From Streptomyces sp. 378 (GTDB lineage Bacteria; Actinomycetota; Actinomycetes; Streptomycetales; Streptomycetaceae), in contig NZ_JASKMS010000007.1 in NCBI RefSeq assembly GCF_030124145.1, positions 124,001 to 188,000 on the forward strand: 64,000 bases of DNA, written 5' to 3'. Positions 1 through 9,016 of this stretch are shown here, in pieces. The position numbers and the translations under genes are program-made. Numbering within the stretch: position 1 is the first letter of the stretch; each line of letters starts with the position of its first letter. The notes below the pieces were generated by a model that saw only the letters and a list, made by a program, of their open reading frames with translations, was not told the origin of the DNA and did no database searches.

Positions 1-70
1 TGATGCGACACCTGCCCGGGAAGGCCTGCCGCGGCGTTGAGGCCGGCCTTCCCGGGAACGCGCCGCCGCT

Positions 71-787
71 TCAGCCGGTGCGCCGCAAGGCCTCGGAGAG
101 GCGCCCGGCCGCATCGATCACGGCCTGGGCGTGCATCCGGCCGGGATGCCGCGTCAGCCGCTCGATCGGCCCGGACACCGACACCGCCGCCACCACACGG
201 TTCGACGGCCCCCGCACCGGCGCCGAGACGGACGCGACGCCCGGCTCCCGCTCACCGATCGACTGGGCCCAGCCCCGCCGCCGCACACCCGACAGCGCCG
301 TCGCCGTGAAGCGCGCCCCCTGCAGGCCGCGGTGCAGCCGCTCCGGCTCCTCCCAGGCCAGCAGGATCTGCGCCGAGGAGCCGGCCTTCATCGTGAGCGT
401 CGAACCGACCGGGACCGTGTCCCGCAGTCCGGACAGGCGCTCCGCCGCGGCGACGCAGATGCGCATGTCGCCCTGGCGGCGATAGAGCTGCGCGCTCTCG
501 CCCGTGATGTCACGAAGATGCGTGAGCACCGGGCCGGCGGTGGCGAGGAGACGGTCCTCACCCGCGGCCGCGGCCAGCTCTGCCAGCCGAGGGCCGAGAA
601 TGAAACGGCCCTGCATGTCGCGCGCCACCATGCGGTGGTGTTCCAGGGCCACGGCCAGGCGGTGGGCCGTGGGCCGAGCCAGTCCGGTGGCAGCGACCAG
701 ACCCGCGAGGGTGGCCGGACCGGACTCCAGAGCGCTCAGGACGAGGGCCGCCTTGTCCAGAACGCCGACGCCGCTACTGTTGTCCAT
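71..787 (-). CDS. ndgR: IclR-family transcriptional regulator, NdgR-like
   Basis: This 238-residue DNA-binding regulator is the likely NdgR, the IclR-family protein that in Streptomyces controls leucine and other amino-acid genes. A helix-turn-helix occupies roughly residues 25-55 (core [16 protein letters not shown]) and an IclR effector domain fills residues 75-238. I chose the ATG at 787; a longer reading frame upstream lacks family similarity and would run into the palindrome at 796-824. It is divergent from leuC with about 195 bases between the starts, the usual arrangement for a regulator and its target. The family and the leuCD neighbourhood are clear; the specific name rests on synteny. 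Confidence 0.88.
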   Translation of the reverse strand: MDNSSGVGVLDKAALVLSALESGPATLAGLVAATGLARPTAHRLAVALEHHRMVARDMQGRFILGPRLAELAAAAGEDRLLATAGPVLTHLRDITGESAQLYRRQGDMRICVAAAERLSGLRDTVPVGSTLTMKAGSSAQILLAWEEPERLHRGLQGARFTATALSGVRRRGWAQSIGEREPGVASVSAPVRGPSNRVVAAVSVSGPIERLTRHPGRMHAQAVIDAAGRLSEALRRTG

Positions 788-795
788 GAAACGAT

Positions 796-824
796 ACTTG
801 CGTCTCACTCTGTGAAACGCAAGT
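796..824. promoter_or_regulatory. palindromic operator between ndgR and leuC
   Basis: The arms ACTTGCGT (796-803) and ACGCAAGT (817-824) are perfect inverted repeats. An inner TCAC/GTGA pair extends the symmetry to about 12 of 14 positions around base 810. It lies 9 bases upstream of the ndgR start and about 160 bases upstream of leuC. IclR-family proteins bind such sites in divergent intergenic regions, so this is probably the NdgR operator (inference). Confidence 0.7.
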
Positions 825-982
825 TCAAATTTCCGTGGAACGCGCCACCCTGGAATCACGAAGTCACAACGGCCCGTGACGTAAGGGCCTGGTGGTGTGT
901 GCCCGGAGTCAGGGGTACGGGCACCGCCTCCTCAAGATCTCTAGTTGGGTCGGCGGATCGTCGCCGTCCGGAGGGAAAAGCG

Positions 983-2413
983 ATGGGTAGGACACTCGCG
1001 GAGAAAGTCTGGGACGACCATGTCGTCCGGCGCGCGGAGGGCGAGCCCGACCTTCTCTTCATCGATCTGCACCTGCTGCACGAGGTGACCAGCCCGCAGG
1101 CCTTCGACGGCCTGCGCAAGAGCGGCCGCAAGGTCCGGCGCCTCGACCTCACCATCGCGACCGAGGACCACAACACCCCCACCCTCGACATCGACAAGCC
1201 GATCGCGGACCCGGTCTCCCGGATCCAGCTGGAGACGCTGCGCAAGAACGCCGCCGACTTCGGCGTGCGCCTGCACCCGCTGGGCGACGTCGAGCAGGGC
1301 GTCGTGCACGTCGTGGGTCCGCAGCTGGGCCTGACCCAGCCCGGCACCACCGTCGTCTGCGGCGACTCGCACACCTCCACGCACGGCGCCTTCGGCGCGC
1401 TGGCGTTCGGCATCGGCACCTCCCAGGTGGAGCACGTGCTGGCCACCCAGACGCTGCCGATGTCCCGTCCCAAGACCATGGCGATCACGGTCGACGGCGA
1501 ACTGCCCGACGGCGTCACCGCCAAGGACCTGATCCTGGCGATCATCGCGAAGATCGGCACCGGCGGCGGCCAGGGCTACGTCCTGGAGTACCGCGGCGAG
1601 GCCATCGAGAAGCTCTCGATGGAAGCCCGCATGACCATCTGCAACATGTCGATCGAAGCCGGCGCCCGCGCGGGCATGATCGCCCCGGACGAGACCACGT
1701 TCGCGTACCTCAAGGGCCGCCCGCACGCCCCCGAGGGCGAGGACTGGGACGCGGCCGTCGCGTACTGGAAGACGCTCAGGACCGACGACGACGCCGAGTT
1801 CGACGCCGAGGTCGTCATCGACGCCGCCCAACTGTCGCCGTTCGTCACCTGGGGCACCAACCCGGGCCAGGGCGCACCGCTTTCGGCGTCCGTCCCCGAT
1901 CCTGCTTCGTACGAAGACGCATCGGAGCGCTACGCCGCCGAAAAGGCCCTGGAATACATGGGGTTGGAGGCCGGGCAGCCGCTGCGCTCCATCAAGGTGG
2001 ACACCGTCTTCGTAGGCTCGTGCACCAACGGCCGCATCGAGGACCTGCGCGCCGCCGCCGAGCTGCTGAAGGACCGCAAAGTCGCCGACGGCGTACGGAT
2101 GCTGGTCGTCCCGGGCTCCGCGCGGGTCGGTCTGCAGGCCGTCTCCGAGGGGCTGGACGTCGTCTTCAAGGAGGCCGGCGCCGAGTGGCGGCACGCGGGC
2201 TGCTCGATGTGCCTGGGCATGAACCCCGACCAGCTGGCCCCGGGCGAGCGCTCCGCGTCCACCTCCAACCGCAACTTCGAGGGCCGGCAGGGCAAGGGCG
2301 GCCGGACGCACCTGGTGTCGCCGCAGGTCGCGGCCGCCACGGCCGTCCTCGGCCACCTGGCCTCCCCGGCCGACCTGTCCGACGCCGAGACCCGTACGCC
2401 CGCTGGAGTCTGA
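983..2413 (+). CDS. leuC: 3-isopropylmalate dehydratase large subunit LeuC
   Basis: LeuC is the catalytic subunit of isopropylmalate isomerase, which converts 2-isopropylmalate to 3-isopropylmalate in leucine synthesis. The protein has 476 residues, a normal family length. Cys347 (in VGSCTNGR) and Cys407/Cys410 (CSMCLGM) are the expected ligands of the [4Fe-4S] cluster. The motif [19 protein letters not shown] lies in the N-terminal half. The ATG at 983 follows a GGAGGG ribosome site by about 7 bases; the much longer frame upstream is only the open antisense of ndgR. leuD follows 6 bases later, so the two form an operon. The upstream palindrome suggests NdgR control. Confidence 0.97.
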   Translation: MGRTLAEKVWDDHVVRRAEGEPDLLFIDLHLLHEVTSPQAFDGLRKSGRKVRRLDLTIATEDHNTPTLDIDKPIADPVSRIQLETLRKNAADFGVRLHPLGDVEQGVVHVVGPQLGLTQPGTTVVCGDSHTSTHGAFGALAFGIGTSQVEHVLATQTLPMSRPKTMAITVDGELPDGVTAKDLILAIIAKIGTGGGQGYVLEYRGEAIEKLSMEARMTICNMSIEAGARAGMIAPDETTFAYLKGRPHAPEGEDWDAAVAYWKTLRTDDDAEFDAEVVIDAAQLSPFVTWGTNPGQGAPLSASVPDPASYEDASERYAAEKALEYMGLEAGQPLRSIKVDTVFVGSCTNGRIEDLRAAAELLKDRKVADGVRMLVVPGSARVGLQAVSEGLDVVFKEAGAEWRHAGCSMCLGMNPDQLAPGERSASTSNRNFEGRQGKGGRTHLVSPQVAAATAVLGHLASPADLSDAETRTPAGV

Positions 2414-2419
2414 TCAGTC

Positions 2420-3013
2420 ATGGAAGCCTTCACCACCCACACCGGCCGGGCCGTGCCGCTGCGCCGCAGCAACGTCGACACCGACCAGATCATCCCCGCC
2501 CACTGGCTCAAGAAGGTCACGCGCGACGGGTTCGAGGACGGGCTGTTCGAGGCCTGGCGCAAGGACACGTCGTTCGTGCTCAACCAGCCCGAGCGGCAGG
2601 GCGCGACCGTGCTGGTCGCCGGCCCCGACTTCGGCACCGGCTCCTCCCGTGAGCACGCCGTCTGGGCGCTGCAGAACTACGGCTTCAAGGCCGTGATCTC
2701 CTCCCGCTTCGCCGACATCTTCCGCGGCAACTCGCTCAAGAACGGCCTGCTCACGGTGGTTCTGGAGCAGAAGATCGTGGATTCGCTGTGGGAGCTCACC
2801 GAGAAGGACCCGCAGGCCGAGATCACCGTCGACCTGGAGAGCCGCGAGGTGCGCGCCGAAGGCATCACCGCCTCCTTCGAGCTCGACGAGAACTCCCGCT
2901 GGCGGCTGCTGAACGGCCTCGACGACATCTCGATCACCCTGCGGAACGAGGCGGACATCTCGGCGTACGAGGCGAAGCGCCCGGCGTTCAAGCCGCGGAC
3001 GCTCCCGGTCTGA
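2420..3013 (+). CDS. leuD: 3-isopropylmalate dehydratase small subunit LeuD
   Basis: LeuD (197 residues) is the swivelling small subunit that completes the LeuCD isomerase in the cytoplasm. It shows the family landmarks NVDTDQIIP near the N-terminus, the GTGSSREHA loop ([15 protein letters not shown]) and a conserved [10 protein letters not shown] segment. Its ATG lies 6 bases after the leuC stop. A strong hairpin at 3073-3103 follows, so leuCD probably ends as a two-gene transcript. Confidence 0.97.
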   Translation: MEAFTTHTGRAVPLRRSNVDTDQIIPAHWLKKVTRDGFEDGLFEAWRKDTSFVLNQPERQGATVLVAGPDFGTGSSREHAVWALQNYGFKAVISSRFADIFRGNSLKNGLLTVVLEQKIVDSLWELTEKDPQAEITVDLESREVRAEGITASFELDENSRWRLLNGLDDISITLRNEADISAYEAKRPAFKPRTLPV

Positions 3014-3072
3014 CCCCAGGCACGCTTCGCCGCCCGGAACAAGGCGACTTTCGGCCACCGCGACATCTCCTC

Positions 3073-3103
3073 TGTACCCCCGATCAGCCCGATCGGGGGT
3101 ACA
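3073..3103 (+). terminator. hairpin after leuCD
   Basis: Perfect 13-base inverted repeat TGTACCCCCGATC / GATCGGGGGTACA with a 5-base loop, 60 bases after leuD. It has no U-tract, which is usual for streptomycete terminators. Confidence 0.75.
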
Positions 3104-3289
3104 GCCGCGTCTGCACCCGAACGGCCCTGTCCACCCCCTGTTCGGCTGCCAACTTCCCACGTTAAGCCGGTGGTTGCCGGGGTACGCGAGTGGTACAGCC
3201 GTGACTTCCACGTGTGCCGGAAAGGCCGTCCGAGGCGGCAGTTGTCCCCTGCGCAGGCGACAACTCGCCCCAGATGGCACAATCTGTGC

Positions 3290-3520
3290 ATGGAACACGA
3301 CGGCCAACTCGAGCTCTATGCGGCGGTCGCGGACCAACTCAAGGAAGCGCACACAAGAGTGCGCGCACTGCAAGTCCCGGAGGGCGTACGGATGGCGCTG
3401 ACCCGGAAGCTGCTGGTCATTACGGCCGCGGCCAAGCATGATCTCGCCGACGCGGCAAGGCGGCTGGAGCGGTTCACCGCGGACCTCGACGAGGGACGTC
3501 TCCCCGACGAGGAACGCTGA
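3290..3520 (+). CDS. small conserved hypothetical protein
   Basis: A 76-residue, charged, probably all-helical soluble protein. The ATG at 3290 (MEHDGQLELYAAVADQLKEA) is the likely start; the frame stays open further upstream but that extension reads as low-complexity non-coding sequence. There are no membrane segments or recognisable catalytic motifs. It sits alone between the leuCD terminator and hupS; I recall an equivalent small gene there in other streptomycetes. Function unknown. Confidence 0.7.
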   Translation: MEHDGQLELYAAVADQLKEAHTRVRALQVPEGVRMALTRKLLVITAAAKHDLADAARRLERFTADLDEGRLPDEER

Positions 3521-3577
3521 ACCCGCCGACACCGTCGAGTTCGTTGCGGCACAAGGGTGATAAGCCCGTTTCGTGTT

Positions 3578-3606
3578 TGATTTGCGGTATATATCTGCCT
3601 AACGTG
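3578..3606 (+). promoter_or_regulatory. candidate promoter of hupS
   Basis: TTGATT followed about 17 bases later by TAACGT, in an unusually A+T-rich patch (TATATA in the spacer) 50-80 bases upstream of hupS. Positions are approximate. This resembles a housekeeping sigma promoter but rests on inspection only. Confidence 0.4.
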
Positions 3607-3656
3607 CGAAAAAGCTTGAACACTTTCGTTCTGGCGATGTCTCCGAAGGGGAAGAC

Positions 3657-4298
3657 GTGAACAAGGCGCAGCTCGTAGAAGCGATTGCCGACAAGATGGG
3701 CGGCCGCCAGCAGGCTGCCGACGCTGTCGACCATGTCCTGGACGCCATCGTCCGCGCGGTCGTCTCGGGTGAGCGGGTTTCGGTCACCGGCTTCGGTTCG
3801 TTCGAGAAGGTCGACCGTCCGGCGCGGTACGCCCGTAATCCTCAGACGGGCGAGCGGGTTCGGGTCAAGAAGACCTCCGTTCCGCGCTTCCGTGCCGGTC
3901 AGGGCTTCAAGGACCTGGTCAGCGGGTCGAAGAAGCTGCCGCGCGGCGGCGAGGTCTCCGTCAAGAAGGCGCCCAAGGGCAGCCTGACCGGCGGTGCCGG
4001 CGCGACGGTCAAGAAGGCCGCCGCGAAGAAGGCCACGAAGTCGGCCGCCGCGAAGAAGACCACCGCCAAGAAGACGACGGCGAAGAAGACCACCGCCACG
4101 AAGTCGGCGGCCGCGAAGAAGAGCACCGCGAAGCAGGCGCCCGCCAAGAAGACCACGGCGACGTCCAAGACCACCGCCGCGAAGAAGACCACCGCGAAGA
4201 AGGCCCCGGCGAAGAAGGCCACGGCCACGAAGGCGCCCGCCAAGAAGTCGACGGCGCGCAAGACCACCGCCAAGAAGACCACCGCCCGCAAGAAGTAA
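3657..4298 (+). CDS. hupS: histone-like nucleoid protein with lysine-rich tail, HupS type
   Basis: HupS compacts DNA in the nucleoid, notably during sporulation in streptomycetes. Residues 1-95 are a standard HU domain ([12 protein letters not shown] start, GFGSFE, RNPQTGE DNA-binding arm). Residues from about 105 to 213 form a long repetitive tail of Lys-Ala-Thr units (KKTTAKK, KKAPAKK) resembling linker histone H1. The GTG at 3657 follows a GAAGGGG ribosome site. The whole protein is about twice the length of an ordinary HU. The tail is encoded by near-repeats of aagaagaccaccgc, so its copy number could vary between strains. A perfect terminator hairpin follows. Confidence 0.95.
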   Translation: MNKAQLVEAIADKMGGRQQAADAVDHVLDAIVRAVVSGERVSVTGFGSFEKVDRPARYARNPQTGERVRVKKTSVPRFRAGQGFKDLVSGSKKLPRGGEVSVKKAPKGSLTGGAGATVKKAAAKKATKSAAAKKTTAKKTTAKKTTATKSAAAKKSTAKQAPAKKTTATSKTTAAKKTTAKKAPAKKATATKAPAKKSTARKTTAKKTTARKK

Positions 4299-4321
4299 GG
4301 GCGCTGGGGTACCCACGCGCC

Positions 4322-4349
4322 GGGCCGGACTCCGCATGGAGTCCGGCCC
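4322..4349. terminator. terminator hairpin after hupS
   Basis: Perfect 12-base repeat GGGCCGGACTCC / GGAGTCCGGCCC with a GCAT loop. It lies between the convergent hupS and the minus-strand gene at 4370, so it may serve both directions. Confidence 0.8.
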
Positions 4350-4369
4350 GCGGCGTGTTCAGGAAGTGG

Positions 4370-4573
4370 TCAGAGGGTCTGCAGGGTCACCAGTGTGATC
4401 CGCGGGGCGTCTTTCGCGCCCTCCACCTCGATGCGGACCCGCTGGCCCGGGCGCAGCAGCCGCAGGCCCCCCGCGTCGAACGCGGCCGCGTCGAAGGGCA
4501 CCGGGGTGCCGTCGTCCAGGAGCACCTGCCCGCTGCGGCTTTCGGGGTCGTACGTGTACGCGGTCGCCTGCAT
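4370..4573 (-). CDS. small protein with cold-shock-like pattern
   Basis: A 67-residue protein. The pattern SGQVLLDDGTPVPFDAAAF followed by GQRVRIEVEG resembles a degenerate OB-fold/cold-shock domain, without the aromatic RNA-binding motifs of true CspA. It starts with ATG at 4573, 9 bases after the cofC stop, so it is probably cotranscribed with cofC. Role unknown; the fold suggestion is an inference from the spacing of hydrophobic and glycine residues. Confidence 0.65.
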   Translation of the reverse strand: MQATAYTYDPESRSGQVLLDDGTPVPFDAAAFDAGGLRLLRPGQRVRIEVEGAKDAPRITLVTLQTL

Positions 4574-4582
4574 GGCGGCAGC

Positions 4583-5221
4583 CTACTGCCCGGGTATCAG
4601 CAACCGCGCGGCGGCCGCGGCCGTATGCGGGCCGACCCCCAGGGCCAGCGCGCTGCGCAGGTCGGCGCCGGTGTCCACGTCCTGGCGCACGGAGTCCACC
4701 GCGGTGAGGGGCAGTTCCACGGCCCCGGAGGCACGGTGCCGGGCCCGGGAATCCGCACCGAAGGCCGGGCGCAACGCACAGCCCGGGGCGGCGGTCAGCA
4801 ACGTCGTGCCGATTCCGGCCGCGTCCGGAAGAAATGCGCGCGGGAATTCGGCGGCGGTTTCGAGAACCCGGGACAATTCCGCGGGACGCAGTGCCGGCAG
4901 GTCGGCGTTCAGTGCGGCCACCGCGCCGGACGGGCGGACGGACCGTACGGCCCGCGCCGCGTGTGCGAGAGCGGCGTTGAGGCCACCGCCCGGCTCGTCG
5001 GGAATGATCGCGGCGCCCAGTGCGGCCAGCTCACGGCCCGCCCGGGAGTCGTCCGTGACGACTGCCACATCCCGCACCGCGGGGCAGGCCAGCGCGGCCG
5101 CCACCGTGTCCTGGGCGAAGGCCAGCGCCAGGTCCGGCCGCAGCCCGTCGTCCGCGGTGTCCGCGAGCCTGCTCTTGGCCTGGGCCAGGGGCTTCAGGGG
5201 TACGACCAGGGTCCACTGCAC
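4583..5221 (-). CDS. cofC: 2-phospho-L-lactate/phosphoenolpyruvate guanylyltransferase CofC
   Basis: CofC (FbiD family) activates 2-phospholactate or phosphoenolpyruvate with GTP, an early step of coenzyme F420 synthesis. The 212-residue protein begins MQWTLVVPLKPLAQAKSRL, the family's nucleotide-binding start (VPxKxxxxAKSRL), and contains LNADLPALRP, the acidic metal-binding motif. The GTG at 5221 precedes VPLKP at the usual distance. F420-dependent enzymes are abundant in streptomycetes; the luciferase-like oxidoreductase at 36216 could in principle use it. The gene is divergent from the PlsC-GpsA pair. Confidence 0.9.
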   Translation of the reverse strand: MQWTLVVPLKPLAQAKSRLADTADDGLRPDLALAFAQDTVAAALACPAVRDVAVVTDDSRAGRELAALGAAIIPDEPGGGLNAALAHAARAVRSVRPSGAVAALNADLPALRPAELSRVLETAAEFPRAFLPDAAGIGTTLLTAAPGCALRPAFGADSRARHRASGAVELPLTAVDSVRQDVDTGADLRSALALGVGPHTAAAAARLLIPGQ

Positions 5222-5379
5222 GGATTTTCCGTCCTCTTCTTGTCGCGGTCATTGTCACCCGGGGCATCGGGCGGGCGGCGTGCCGGGGCGTACGGTGTTC
5301 TCGACAGACCGGCGGCCTGGGGCGACACTTGTGCGGCCCCCCGTGGCCCCGGCTTCAGGCCCTAGAGGAAGGTGTCCGC

Positions 5380-6171
5380 GTGCCCCGCCGCAGAATCGGC
5401 TTCTGGTACCGCTTCGCCGCGGTGATCTGTAAACCGCCGCTGGTGGTTCTGCTCAAGCGGGACTGGCGCGGAATGGAGCACATTCCGGCTGAGGGTGGAT
5501 TTATCACCGCGGTGAACCACAATTCGCACATCGACCCCTTCGCTTACGCGCACTTTCAGTACAACACCGGGCGCGTCCCGCGATTCCTCGCGAAGAGCGC
5601 TCTTTTCAAGAAGGGATTCGTCGGAGCCGCGATGCGCGGCACCGGGCAGATTCCCGTCTACCGCGAGAGCACGGACGCGCTGAGCGCCTTCCGGGCCGCG
5701 ATCGAGGCCGTGCACCGCGGGGAATGCGTCGCCTTCTATCCCGAGGGCACCCTCACCCGCGACCCGGACGGCTGGCCCATGACCGGCAAGACCGGCGCCG
5801 CGCGCGTGGCCCTGCAGACCAGGTGCCCGGTGATCCCCGTGGCACAGTGGGGCTGCAACGAACTGCTGCCGCCGTACGCGAAGAAGCCGCATCTGCTGCC
5901 GCGCAAGACGCACCGCGTGCTCGCCGGGCCGCCGGTCGACCTCGCCCGGTTCTACGACCGTGAGATGACCGCGGACCTGCTGAAGGAGGCCACGGAGGTC
6001 ATCATGGCCGCCGTCACCGCCCAGCTGGAGCTGATCCGCGGTGAGAAGGCGCCCGAGACGCCGTACGACCCGCGCCGGGAGCGGTTCGAGCAGCGGCGCC
6101 GCACCCAGGCGCAGACGAAGACGCACCAGAAGTCCGGGCAGACCGTGCAGGAAGAGGGGCTGGGCAAGTGA
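5380..6171 (+). CDS. 1-acyl-sn-glycerol-3-phosphate acyltransferase (PlsC family)
   Basis: This 263-residue enzyme transfers an acyl chain onto lysophosphatidic acid at the membrane in phospholipid synthesis. The acyltransferase signature NHNSHIDPF (NHxxxxD) and FYPEGTLT (block III) are present. The C-terminal 40 residues are charged and low complexity (RREREFEQRRRTQAQ-like). The GTG at 5380 follows a GAGGAAGG site. Its last bases overlap gpsA (GTGA), so acylation and glycerol-3-phosphate supply are translationally coupled. Confidence 0.9.
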   Translation: MPRRRIGFWYRFAAVICKPPLVVLLKRDWRGMEHIPAEGGFITAVNHNSHIDPFAYAHFQYNTGRVPRFLAKSALFKKGFVGAAMRGTGQIPVYRESTDALSAFRAAIEAVHRGECVAFYPEGTLTRDPDGWPMTGKTGAARVALQTRCPVIPVAQWGCNELLPPYAKKPHLLPRKTHRVLAGPPVDLARFYDREMTADLLKEATEVIMAAVTAQLELIRGEKAPETPYDPRRERFEQRRRTQAQTKTHQKSGQTVQEEGLGK

Positions 6172-7178
6172 GCAAACCGGTCAAGGCGGCGGTCCTGAGC
6201 GCCGGTTCGTGGGGTACGGCCTTCGGCATGGTGCTCGCCGACGCGGGGTGCGAGGTCACCCTGTGGGCGCGCCGCCCGGAGGTCGTGGAGGCGATCAACT
6301 CCACGCGGACCAATCCCGACTACTTCCCGGGCGTCGAGCTCCCGGAGAACGTACGAGCCACCACCGACCCCGCCGAGGCCGCCGCGGACGCCGACTTCAC
6401 GGTCCTGTCGGTCCCCTCGCAGACCCTGCGCGACAACCTCGCCGAGTGGAGCCCGCTGCTGGCCCCCGACACGGTCCTCGTGTCGCTGATGAAGGGCGTC
6501 GAACTCGGCTCCGCTATGCGGATGAGCGAGGTCATCGACGACGTCGCCAAGGTCGGCCCGGACCGCATCGCCGTGGTCACCGGACCCAACCTCGCCCGGG
6601 AGATCGCCGCGCGGATGCCGGCCGCGGCCGTGGTCGCCTGCACCGACGAGGCCGTCGCCCAGCGACTCCAGACCGCCTGCCACACGCCCTACTTCCGCCC
6701 GTACACCAACACCGACGTGGTGGGCTGCGAACTGGGCGGAGCCGTGAAGAACGTCATCGGTCTCGCCGTGGGCATCGCGGACGGCATGGGCCTCGGGGAC
6801 AACGCCAAGGGCTCCCTCATCACCCGCGGCCTCGCCGAGACCACCCGGCTCGGCATGGCGCTCGGCGCCGACCCGCTGACCTTCTCCGGACTCGCGGGCC
6901 TGGGCGACCTGGTGGCCACCTGCTCCTCGCCGCTGTCGCGCAACCACACCTTCGGCACCAACCTCGGCAAGGGCATGACCCTGCAGGAGACCATCGCGGT
7001 CACCAAGCAGACCGCCGAGGGCGTCAAGTCCTGCGAGTCGGTGCTGGATCTGGCCCGCCGGCACGGCGTCGACATGCCCATCACGGAGACGGTCGTCGGC
7101 ATCGTGCACGAGGGCAAGCCCCCGGTGGTGGCTCTCAAGGAGCTGATGTCGCGCAGCGCGAAGCCCGAACGACGCTGA
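6168..7178 (+). CDS. gpsA: NAD(P)-dependent glycerol-3-phosphate dehydrogenase GpsA
   Basis: GpsA reduces dihydroxyacetone phosphate to sn-glycerol 3-phosphate, the head of phospholipid synthesis. The protein has 336 residues. The Rossmann motif is slightly altered as SAGSWGTAFGMVLA near residue 10 (GxGxxG family). The catalytic Lys lies in GGAVKNVIGLAVG, and GLGDLVATCSSPLSRNHTFG is the family signature. It starts with GTG overlapping the stop of the acyltransferase gene. ddl follows 59 bases later. Confidence 0.97.
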   Translation: MSKPVKAAVLSAGSWGTAFGMVLADAGCEVTLWARRPEVVEAINSTRTNPDYFPGVELPENVRATTDPAEAAADADFTVLSVPSQTLRDNLAEWSPLLAPDTVLVSLMKGVELGSAMRMSEVIDDVAKVGPDRIAVVTGPNLAREIAARMPAAAVVACTDEAVAQRLQTACHTPYFRPYTNTDVVGCELGGAVKNVIGLAVGIADGMGLGDNAKGSLITRGLAETTRLGMALGADPLTFSGLAGLGDLVATCSSPLSRNHTFGTNLGKGMTLQETIAVTKQTAEGVKSCESVLDLARRHGVDMPITETVVGIVHEGKPPVVALKELMSRSAKPERR

Positions 7179-7237
7179 GCGACGCGAGGCCGCACGCGCT
7201 TACTCGCGGCCCTACCAACGGGTACTCTCAACGCGAT

Positions 7238-8395
7238 ATGAGCACCGAGAACCTCCCCCAGAGCCCCGAGCAGCCGCCTCGCAAGCCGCGTGTGGCCGTC
7301 GTGTTCGGCGGGCGCAGCTCCGAACACGGGATCTCCGTGGTCACCGCCGGCGCCGTCCTCAAAGCCATCGACCGGACGCGGTACGACGTCCTGCCGATCG
7401 GCATCACGCAGGACGGGCGTTGGGCCCTCACGGCGGACGAACCGGAGCGGATGGCGATCGTCGACCGGCGTCCGCCCAGTGTCGACCTGCTTGCCGAGTC
7501 CACCGAGGGTGCGGTGATCCTCCCCGTCGACCCCGCCAGCCGCGAAGTCGTCTACAGCGAGCCGGGTTCGGTGCCCAAGGCCCTCGGCGAGGTCGACGTG
7601 GTCTTCCCGGTGCTGCACGGCCCGTACGGCGAGGACGGCACCCTCCAGGGCCTGCTGGAGCTCTCCGGCGTCCCGTACGTGGGTTCGGGTGTGCTCGCCT
7701 CGGCCGTCGGCCAGGACAAGGAGTACATGAAGCGGGTGTTCACCTCGTTCGGGCTGAAGGTGGGCCCGTACGTGGTGATCCGCCCGCGCGAGTGGGAGCA
7801 GGACGAGGCTGCCGCCCGCAAGAGGATCGTCGACTTCGCCGGCGAGCACGGCTGGCCGCTGTTCGTGAAGCCCTCGCGGGCCGGTTCGTCGATCGGCATC
7901 ACCAAGGTCGACGACCTCTCCGGCCTCGACGAGGCGATCGCCGAGGCCCGGCGGCACGACCCCAAGATCCTCGTGGAGGCCGCGCTGCGCGGCCGTGAGA
8001 TCGAGTGCGGTGTCCTGGAGTTCGAGGACGGCCCCCGGGCCTCCCTGCCCGCGGAGATCCCCCCGCCCGAGGCGCAGGCGTACTACGACTTCGAGGCCAA
8101 GTACATCGACTCCACCCCGGGTCTCGTCCCGGCGCCCCTCACCCCCGAGGAGACGGCCGAGGTCCAGCGCCTGGCGGTCGACGCGTTCGAGGCGGCGTCC
8201 TGCGAGGGCCTGGTCCGCGCGGACTTCTTCCTCACCGAGGACGGCGAGTTCGTGATCAACGAGATCAACACGATGCCCGGCTTCACGCCCATCTCGATGT
8301 ATCCGCAGATGTGGCAGGCGAGCGGGGTGAGCTACCCGGAGCTGATCGACCGGCTGGTGCAGGCGGCCCTGCGGCGCTCGACGGGCCTGCGCTGA
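7238..8395 (+). CDS. ddlA: D-alanine--D-alanine ligase
   Basis: This enzyme makes the D-Ala-D-Ala dipeptide of peptidoglycan. The 385-residue protein has VVFGGRSSEHGISVVTAG at the N-terminus, the ATP-grasp segment PLFVKPSRAGSSIGITKV, and the metal-binding C-terminal INEINTMPGFTPISMYPQMW. The ATG at 7238 gives a 17-residue lead before the conserved FGGRSSEH, which is normal for the actinobacterial enzyme. The GITKV/EINTMPGFT pattern fits a D-Ala ligase; I see no sign of the D-lactate-specific variant, but that is not decisive from sequence alone. Confidence 0.96.
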   Translation: MSTENLPQSPEQPPRKPRVAVVFGGRSSEHGISVVTAGAVLKAIDRTRYDVLPIGITQDGRWALTADEPERMAIVDRRPPSVDLLAESTEGAVILPVDPASREVVYSEPGSVPKALGEVDVVFPVLHGPYGEDGTLQGLLELSGVPYVGSGVLASAVGQDKEYMKRVFTSFGLKVGPYVVIRPREWEQDEAAARKRIVDFAGEHGWPLFVKPSRAGSSIGITKVDDLSGLDEAIAEARRHDPKILVEAALRGREIECGVLEFEDGPRASLPAEIPPPEAQAYYDFEAKYIDSTPGLVPAPLTPEETAEVQRLAVDAFEAASCEGLVRADFFLTEDGEFVINEINTMPGFTPISMYPQMWQASGVSYPELIDRLVQAALRRSTGLR

Positions 8396-8406
8396 CGCGA
8401 CCCGCA

Positions 8407-8440
8407 AGGGGCGCGGGGAACTGCGCGATCAGCCACGAAC
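8407..8440. repeat. dispersed intergenic repeat, copy 1
   Basis: The segment begins AGGGGCGCGGGGAACTGCGC and continues GATCAGCCACGA. It is nearly identical to 21883-21914 (first 20 bases differ at one position). I recall this short GC-rich unit as a common intergenic repeat of Streptomyces genomes. It lies just after the ddl stop and can fold on itself (GCGCGG/CTGCGC), so it may act as a terminator-like REP element. Confidence 0.7.
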
Positions 8441-8477
8441 GGCCCGCGGACTCAGGGCGGGAGCACCGGCGCGGCGC

Positions 8478-9002
8478 TCAGGAGGCGATCCCCTGGGGGA
8501 TCGCCTTCTTCACGGCCGGGGCCAGGTCGATCAGCACGCCGGAGCCGTCCGGGCCCTCGGGCACCCGCACCTCCACGTAGGCCTCCCGGTTGGCGGTCGT
8601 GAAGACGTGCCCCCCGCCGTCCCGGCTCTCCATCAGCCAGTCGACGCCGTTCACACCCCCGGGGACCGCGTCCGGATCCCGTCCGTCCGCCACCTTCGGG
8701 TCGATCATCTTCGGCGGCTGCGGCACACCGCAGCGAAGTATGATCGCCGGGCTGCCCCAGCCCGCCGTCAGCGCCGACGCGGGCTCGGGATCCTCACGGC
8801 GCTCACCGTCCACCGTCGCGGGCAGTACCTTGTCCAGGTTCCGGCACAGTTCCGCGACCTTCGGGTCCGGACTGGGAACCGCCGCCGACGCGCTGTCGTC
8901 TGCTGAGGAGCAGCCCGCAGCAGTGATCAACAGCGCGAGAGCGGGCAGCCGGAACACGCGGAAGACACAACGGTGCCGGTGACGGAAAGAGTTCACCGGC
9001 AC
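8478..9002 (-). CDS. DUF3515-type putative lipoprotein
   Basis: A 174-residue secreted protein. A basic N-terminus is followed by a hydrophobic segment (LPALALLITAAGC, residues about 19-31) ending in a lipobox cysteine, so it is probably anchored to the outer face of the membrane. The body (AELCRNLDKVLPATVDG, ILRCGVPQP) has the paired cysteines typical of the actinobacterial DUF3515 family. Function unknown. It starts with GTG at 9002, 14 bases after the small Lrp-like gene, so the two may be cotranscribed. Confidence 0.82.
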   Translation of the reverse strand: MPVNSFRHRHRCVFRVFRLPALALLITAAGCSSADDSASAAVPSPDPKVAELCRNLDKVLPATVDGERREDPEPASALTAGWGSPAIILRCGVPQPPKMIDPKVADGRDPDAVPGGVNGVDWLMESRDGGGHVFTTANREAYVEVRVPEGPDGSGVLIDLAPAVKKAIPQGIAS

Positions 9003-9016
9003 AGGGTAGACGGGGG

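Noticed and set aside
131..982. Long upstream extension of leuC over the ndgR region
   Set aside because: It is the open antisense frame of ndgR; LeuC similarity starts at the ATG at 983, which has a good ribosome site.
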